From: CALKHT01 sp964511575
GTDB lineage: Bacteria > Planctomycetota > Phycisphaerae > Phycisphaerales > Phycisphaeraceae
DNA length: 16,219 nt
Reading direction: 5' to 3'
Assembly (NCBI GenBank): GCA_964511575.1
Contig: CAZEFM010000091.1
Coordinates: forward strand, 1 to 16,219
Position 1 is the stretch's first letter. Each line of letters begins with the position of its first letter. Made by a program: the position numbers and the translations under genes. The notes under the pieces were generated by a model. That model was not told where the DNA came from. It searched no databases and saw nothing but the letters and a program-made list of their open reading frames with translations. This document shows, in pieces, positions 13,599 to 16,219 of the stretch.

Positions 13599-14504
13599 AT
13601 GCTGCTCATGCAACTTCTCGTCACGCTTCTTGTCGCTGCCGCGGTGTTCGCGTTGGTGTGGTCGCTGTTCCGGTATCCGGTGGCCGCGGAGCCGCCGGTG
13701 CATCGGCGCATGGCAATGGAGATGGGCGCCGCCACACGCCAGACCGTCTTCGAACAGCCGCTGCTCGCGCCGCTGTTGAGCCTGACGCTGGGCATCGCCC
13801 AACGCTTCAACCTTCCCTCCATCCGCAACAAAATCCGGCAGGATCTGGACGCCTCAGGCAACCCCAACGGCTACAGCGTCGAGGAATACCTGGCGATCTG
13901 CCTGCTCAGCGGCGGCCTGCTCGGTTTCGCCGCGATGACCGTCGAACTCATGACCATGAGCCGTTTCATGGTCATCACCGTTCCCGCCGTCGCTGCACTG
14001 GGCTTCTTCCTGCCCATCTACCTGCTGGGTGACGCCGCCGGCACACGCGTCGCGCGCATCGCCAAGCAACTGCCCTACACGCTCGACCTCATCGCCCTGA
14101 GCATGGCGGCGGGCAGCACCTTCTCCGAAGCCATCGACACGATCATCCGCGACGACCCCAACGACGACTTCAACCAGGAACTCGCCATCGTGCAGGCCGA
14201 GATCCGCTTCGGCGCCAGCCGCGCCAACGCGCTGGGCAACCTCGCCAACCGCATTCCGCTGGAAACGCTGCGATCCGTCGTCGGCGCGGTCAACCCGGCC
14301 GAGTCGCTCGGCACGCCCCTGTCGCAGATCCTCAAAACACAATCGACCATGCTCCGCGTCAACCGCACCGTGCGCGCGGAAAAACTGTCCGCTTCAGCGT
14401 CGCTGCGCATCCTCATCCCCTCGATGCTCATCATGTTCGCCGTGGTGATGTCGGTGCTCGCGCCGTTTATTATTCGCCGGATTCAGGGAGGCTCGTGGTG
14501 GTGA
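13599..14504 (+). CDS. tadC: Pilus assembly platform protein TadC (T2SSF domain)
   Basis: A 301-residue inner-membrane protein. It has an N-terminal TM helix (about 3-24), two central TM segments (about 99-148 with a short break), then a T2SSF domain with QLPYTLDLIALSMAAGSTFSEAI and RIPLETLRSVVGAVNPAESL, and a final TM helix (about 272-292). With TadB it forms the assembly platform driven by TadA. The bases before the ATG (CTGGCTTTCTCCC) give no Shine-Dalgarno, unusual for a gene probably once coupled to tadB. The insert upstream may have removed its original translation signal. An ATG at codon 4 is an equal alternative start. The 3' end overlaps the next gene's start. Confidence 0.92.
   Translation: MLLMQLLVTLLVAAAVFALVWSLFRYPVAAEPPVHRRMAMEMGAATRQTVFEQPLLAPLLSLTLGIAQRFNLPSIRNKIRQDLDASGNPNGYSVEEYLAICLLSGGLLGFAAMTVELMTMSRFMVITVPAVAALGFFLPIYLLGDAAGTRVARIAKQLPYTLDLIALSMAAGSTFSEAIDTIIRDDPNDDFNQELAIVQAEIRFGASRANALGNLANRIPLETLRSVVGAVNPAESLGTPLSQILKTQSTMLRVNRTVRAEKLSASASLRILIPSMLIMFAVVMSVLAPFIIRRIQGGSWW
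14485..14491 (+). promoter_or_regulatory. Shine-Dalgarno of the FHA-TM gene
   Basis: AGGGAGG lies inside the end of tadC, before three consecutive in-frame GTG codons (14495, 14498, 14501). The spacing is 3, 6 and 9 nt, so the second or third GTG is the more natural start. Confidence 0.6.
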
Positions 14505-15427
14505 ACGTCACGCCCATTCACCTGCAGTTGTCAAGCCCAACCACCGGGGCGCGCCAGCGTTCCTTCACCCAGTCCCCGGTAACGTTCGGCCGCGCGCCCG
14601 AGTGCGACATCGTCCTGCTCGACTCGGCCGTGTCCCGGCGGCACGGCGAGCTGCGCTTCGAAAACGGCACGTGGGAACTGGTCAACCAGAGCGTCAACGG
14701 CGCGCGCGTCAACGGCAAACGCGTCACCACCAAACCGCGGAAACTCCAGTCCGGCGACACCATCGCTGTGGAAGATGTGCCGCTCTTCACCGTCACCATC
14801 GGCGAAACGACTTCCGCCTCCGACAATGCCGCCGATGACGAAGCGACACCGACCGCGCCAGCGCAAAAGGCGATGACCCGCCGTTCCAAGCTTTTCGTCG
14901 GGCTGGGTGTCTACCTCGCGCTCATGCTCGTGGTCATGGTCTTCGGCCTGCTCAGCCGGGGCGGCAGCGACAACACCAACCGGTTCCCCCCGCCCCTCAC
15001 CGAACGGCAGATCGAACAGGAAATTCGCGCGCCCATCACCGGCGTCGTCGAAAACCCGCAACTGGCGCGGCAACGGCTCCTCGAAGCCAAGGAACTGGTC
15101 AACCGCCTCGAATCCGCTCCCGATGCGCTCTATCAGGCCCATCTGGCGTTCAAGGAATCGCTCGCCTACAGCGGTCGCGAAAAGTTCACCGAAGGGCTCG
15201 ACGACCAGCTCTTCCTTCAGACGCAATCGCAGCTCACCGAGGAAGTCACCCGCCGCTACCGCGACGCCTATGCGCTGCTCAAAGCGGGCAGCTACCCCGA
15301 AGCGGAACGCGCCTTCGCCGACCTGCGCCGCTTCTACAGCGACACCCGCAGCACCATCTTCCGCAACGCCGAGGAACAACAGGCCGCCATCCGCCGCCAC
15401 ACCGCCCGCAACCGCCGCGACTGGTGA
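14495..15427 (+). CDS. FHA-domain single-pass membrane protein with helical extracytoplasmic domain
   Basis: Up to 310 residues. The N-terminal FHA domain (about 8-105) keeps all key residues: GR at 32-33, CDIVL, S47, H50 in VSRRHGEL, and N68/G69 in QSVNGARVNG. It should therefore bind phosphothreonine in the cytoplasm. An acidic Ala/Thr linker and basic stretch (TRRSK) precede one TM helix (about 133-153). The rest (about 160-310) is helical, with a TPR-like unit AYALLKAGSYPEAERAFADL near 259-278, on the far side of the membrane. Topology mirrors that of the operon's kinase, so it may be a docking adaptor or substrate reader for it. It is the last gene of the + strand cluster. The start is one of three GTGs at 14495-14503, overlapping the tadC stop. 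Confidence 0.82.
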   Translation: MVVNVTPIHLQLSSPTTGARQRSFTQSPVTFGRAPECDIVLLDSAVSRRHGELRFENGTWELVNQSVNGARVNGKRVTTKPRKLQSGDTIAVEDVPLFTVTIGETTSASDNAADDEATPTAPAQKAMTRRSKLFVGLGVYLALMLVVMVFGLLSRGGSDNTNRFPPPLTERQIEQEIRAPITGVVENPQLARQRLLEAKELVNRLESAPDALYQAHLAFKESLAYSGREKFTEGLDDQLFLQTQSQLTEEVTRRYRDAYALLKAGSYPEAERAFADLRRFYSDTRSTIFRNAEEQQAAIRRHTARNRRDW

Positions 15428-15467
15428 GTCGATTAACGGCTGCGCTTTGACCCTGCCGCGTCGCTTC

Positions 15468-16219
15468 TCATTCATTCACCGCGAGGACGCGGCGGGTGTC
15501 GACCAGGAGTTCGGGTTCGGCCATGACCAGCAGCGTGTCGTTGGGTTCGATGACCGTTTGCCCGCGCGGCACGACAAAGCCCGAATTGCGGCGAATCAGC
15601 AGAATGAGCACATCCGAGGGCAGGCCCAGGTCCTGAATGCGCTTCCCCACCACAGGCGAGTCGGCTTCGATCAGGAACTCACGCGTTTCGCCGTGCATCG
15701 CCTCGGTCTTGTCGAACTCCAGCGGATACCGCGGCTGCGACTTGATGGGCTTGTCCACCTTGAGCCAGCGCGCCACCAGCATGAGCGTCTTGCCCTGCAG
15801 CAGCACCGAGGTACAGACAACGAAGAAAACCAGGTGGAAGATGACTTCCGACCGGGGGTAATCGGCCTGCCAGGGGAAGGTGGCAAGAACAATGGGCACC
15901 GAGCCGCGCAGCCCCGCCCATGCCACCAGCGTCCGCTCGCGCCAGTTGAATCGGCTGCCGATCATGAAAAGGTAGACCGCCAGCGGCCGGGCGAAAAACA
16001 TCAGCGCCGCGGACATGAGCAGCCCCGCGCCAACGACGCCGGGAAACTGCGAAGGAAATACCAGCAGCCCCAGCACGACGAACATGCCGATCTGCATCAG
16101 CCAGGCGATACCGTCGTGGAATCGCATGAGGCTGCGTTTGTAGAGGATGTCGCTGTTGCCCAGCACGATGCCGCAGAGGTAGACCGAGACCATGGCCGGC
16201 GCCCAGAGGCCGGTGACCC
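15468..16219 (-). CDS. NhaP2/CvrA-type K+(Na+)/H+ antiporter, C-terminal part
   Basis: A partial gene; the reading frame stays open to the right edge, so the start lies outside the window and the internal ATG at 16193 is not the true start. The visible ~250 residues include CPA1 antiporter TM helices with SVYLCGIVLGNSDI, RFHDGIAWLMQIGMFVVLGL and the family motif AWAGLRGSVPIVLATFP. They are followed by a cytoplasmic TrkA-C (RCK_C) domain at the C-terminus (IEADSPVVGKRIQDLGLP to PNDTLLVMAEPELL). The protein exchanges K+ or Na+ for H+ across the inner membrane; the TrkA-C domain is regulatory. It is convergent with the pilus operon, 40 nt away, and probably unrelated to it. No hairpin terminator is obvious between them. 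Confidence 0.9.
   Translation of the reverse strand, partial: VTGLWAPAMVSVYLCGIVLGNSDILYKRSLMRFHDGIAWLMQIGMFVVLGLLVFPSQFPGVVGAGLLMSAALMFFARPLAVYLFMIGSRFNWRERTLVAWAGLRGSVPIVLATFPWQADYPRSEVIFHLVFFVVCTSVLLQGKTLMLVARWLKVDKPIKSQPRYPLEFDKTEAMHGETREFLIEADSPVVGKRIQDLGLPSDVLILLIRRNSGFVVPRGQTVIEPNDTLLVMAEPELLVDTRRVLAVNE

Noticed and set aside
16191..16193. ATG as the true start of the antiporter gene
   Set aside because: The frame stays open to the window edge with family-like residues (VTGLWAPA) before this Met, which lies within a predicted TM region.

Overview
The window is GC-rich, tightly packed bacterial chromosomal DNA. It holds most of a Tad/Flp-type (type IVc) pilus or secretion locus, all on the + strand from about 52 to 15427. 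A convergent NhaP-type cation/proton antiporter gene runs off the right edge on the - strand. The combination of a transmembrane Ser/Thr kinase with TPR repeats, FHA proteins, duplicated Tad ATPases and very divergent TadE/TadG-like proteins suggests Planctomycetota, possibly Phycisphaerae. That assignment is inference from gene content and composition; there is no rRNA or marker gene here.

Layout. (1) 1-51: a possible intrinsic terminator of an upstream gene. (2) 52-3344: a short TadA/CpaF-type ATPase without an extra N-terminal domain, two small Flp-like pilins, an A24 prepilin peptidase (TadV/CpaA) and a TadE-like minor pilin with an extra N-terminal membrane segment. (3) 3345-3544: a non-coding gap with an 8-nt tandem repeat. 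(4) 3545-10353: a membrane Ser/Thr kinase with an extracytoplasmic TPR half, a TadG-like protein, a second TadE-like protein, an unrecognised Pro-rich membrane-anchored protein and CpaB. (5) 10404-15427: an FHA-TadA fusion ATPase, TadB, TadC and an FHA-TM-helical protein. A small foreign-looking insert (13137-13574) lies between tadB and tadC. It has 20-bp inverted repeats and a four-helix-bundle (bIVS/S23-like) gene broken by a stop codon. (6) 15468-16219: the antiporter.

How the genes fit together. The prepilin peptidase would process four proteins with a G|xxxxE site (two pilins, two TadE-like proteins). One or both ATPases would drive assembly through the TadB/TadC inner-membrane platform, and CpaB would work on the periplasmic side. 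No secretin (CpaC/RcpA), no TadZ/CpaE and no free-standing TadD is present. The kinase and the two FHA domains suggest that pilus assembly is controlled by threonine phosphorylation. The kinase and the last FHA protein share a topology (cytoplasmic signalling domain, one TM segment, helical extracytoplasmic domain), which makes them plausible partners.

The observations most worth a second look are the kinase/FHA-wired Tad machine with two ATPases, and the IR-flanked four-helix-bundle element inserted between tadB and tadC.
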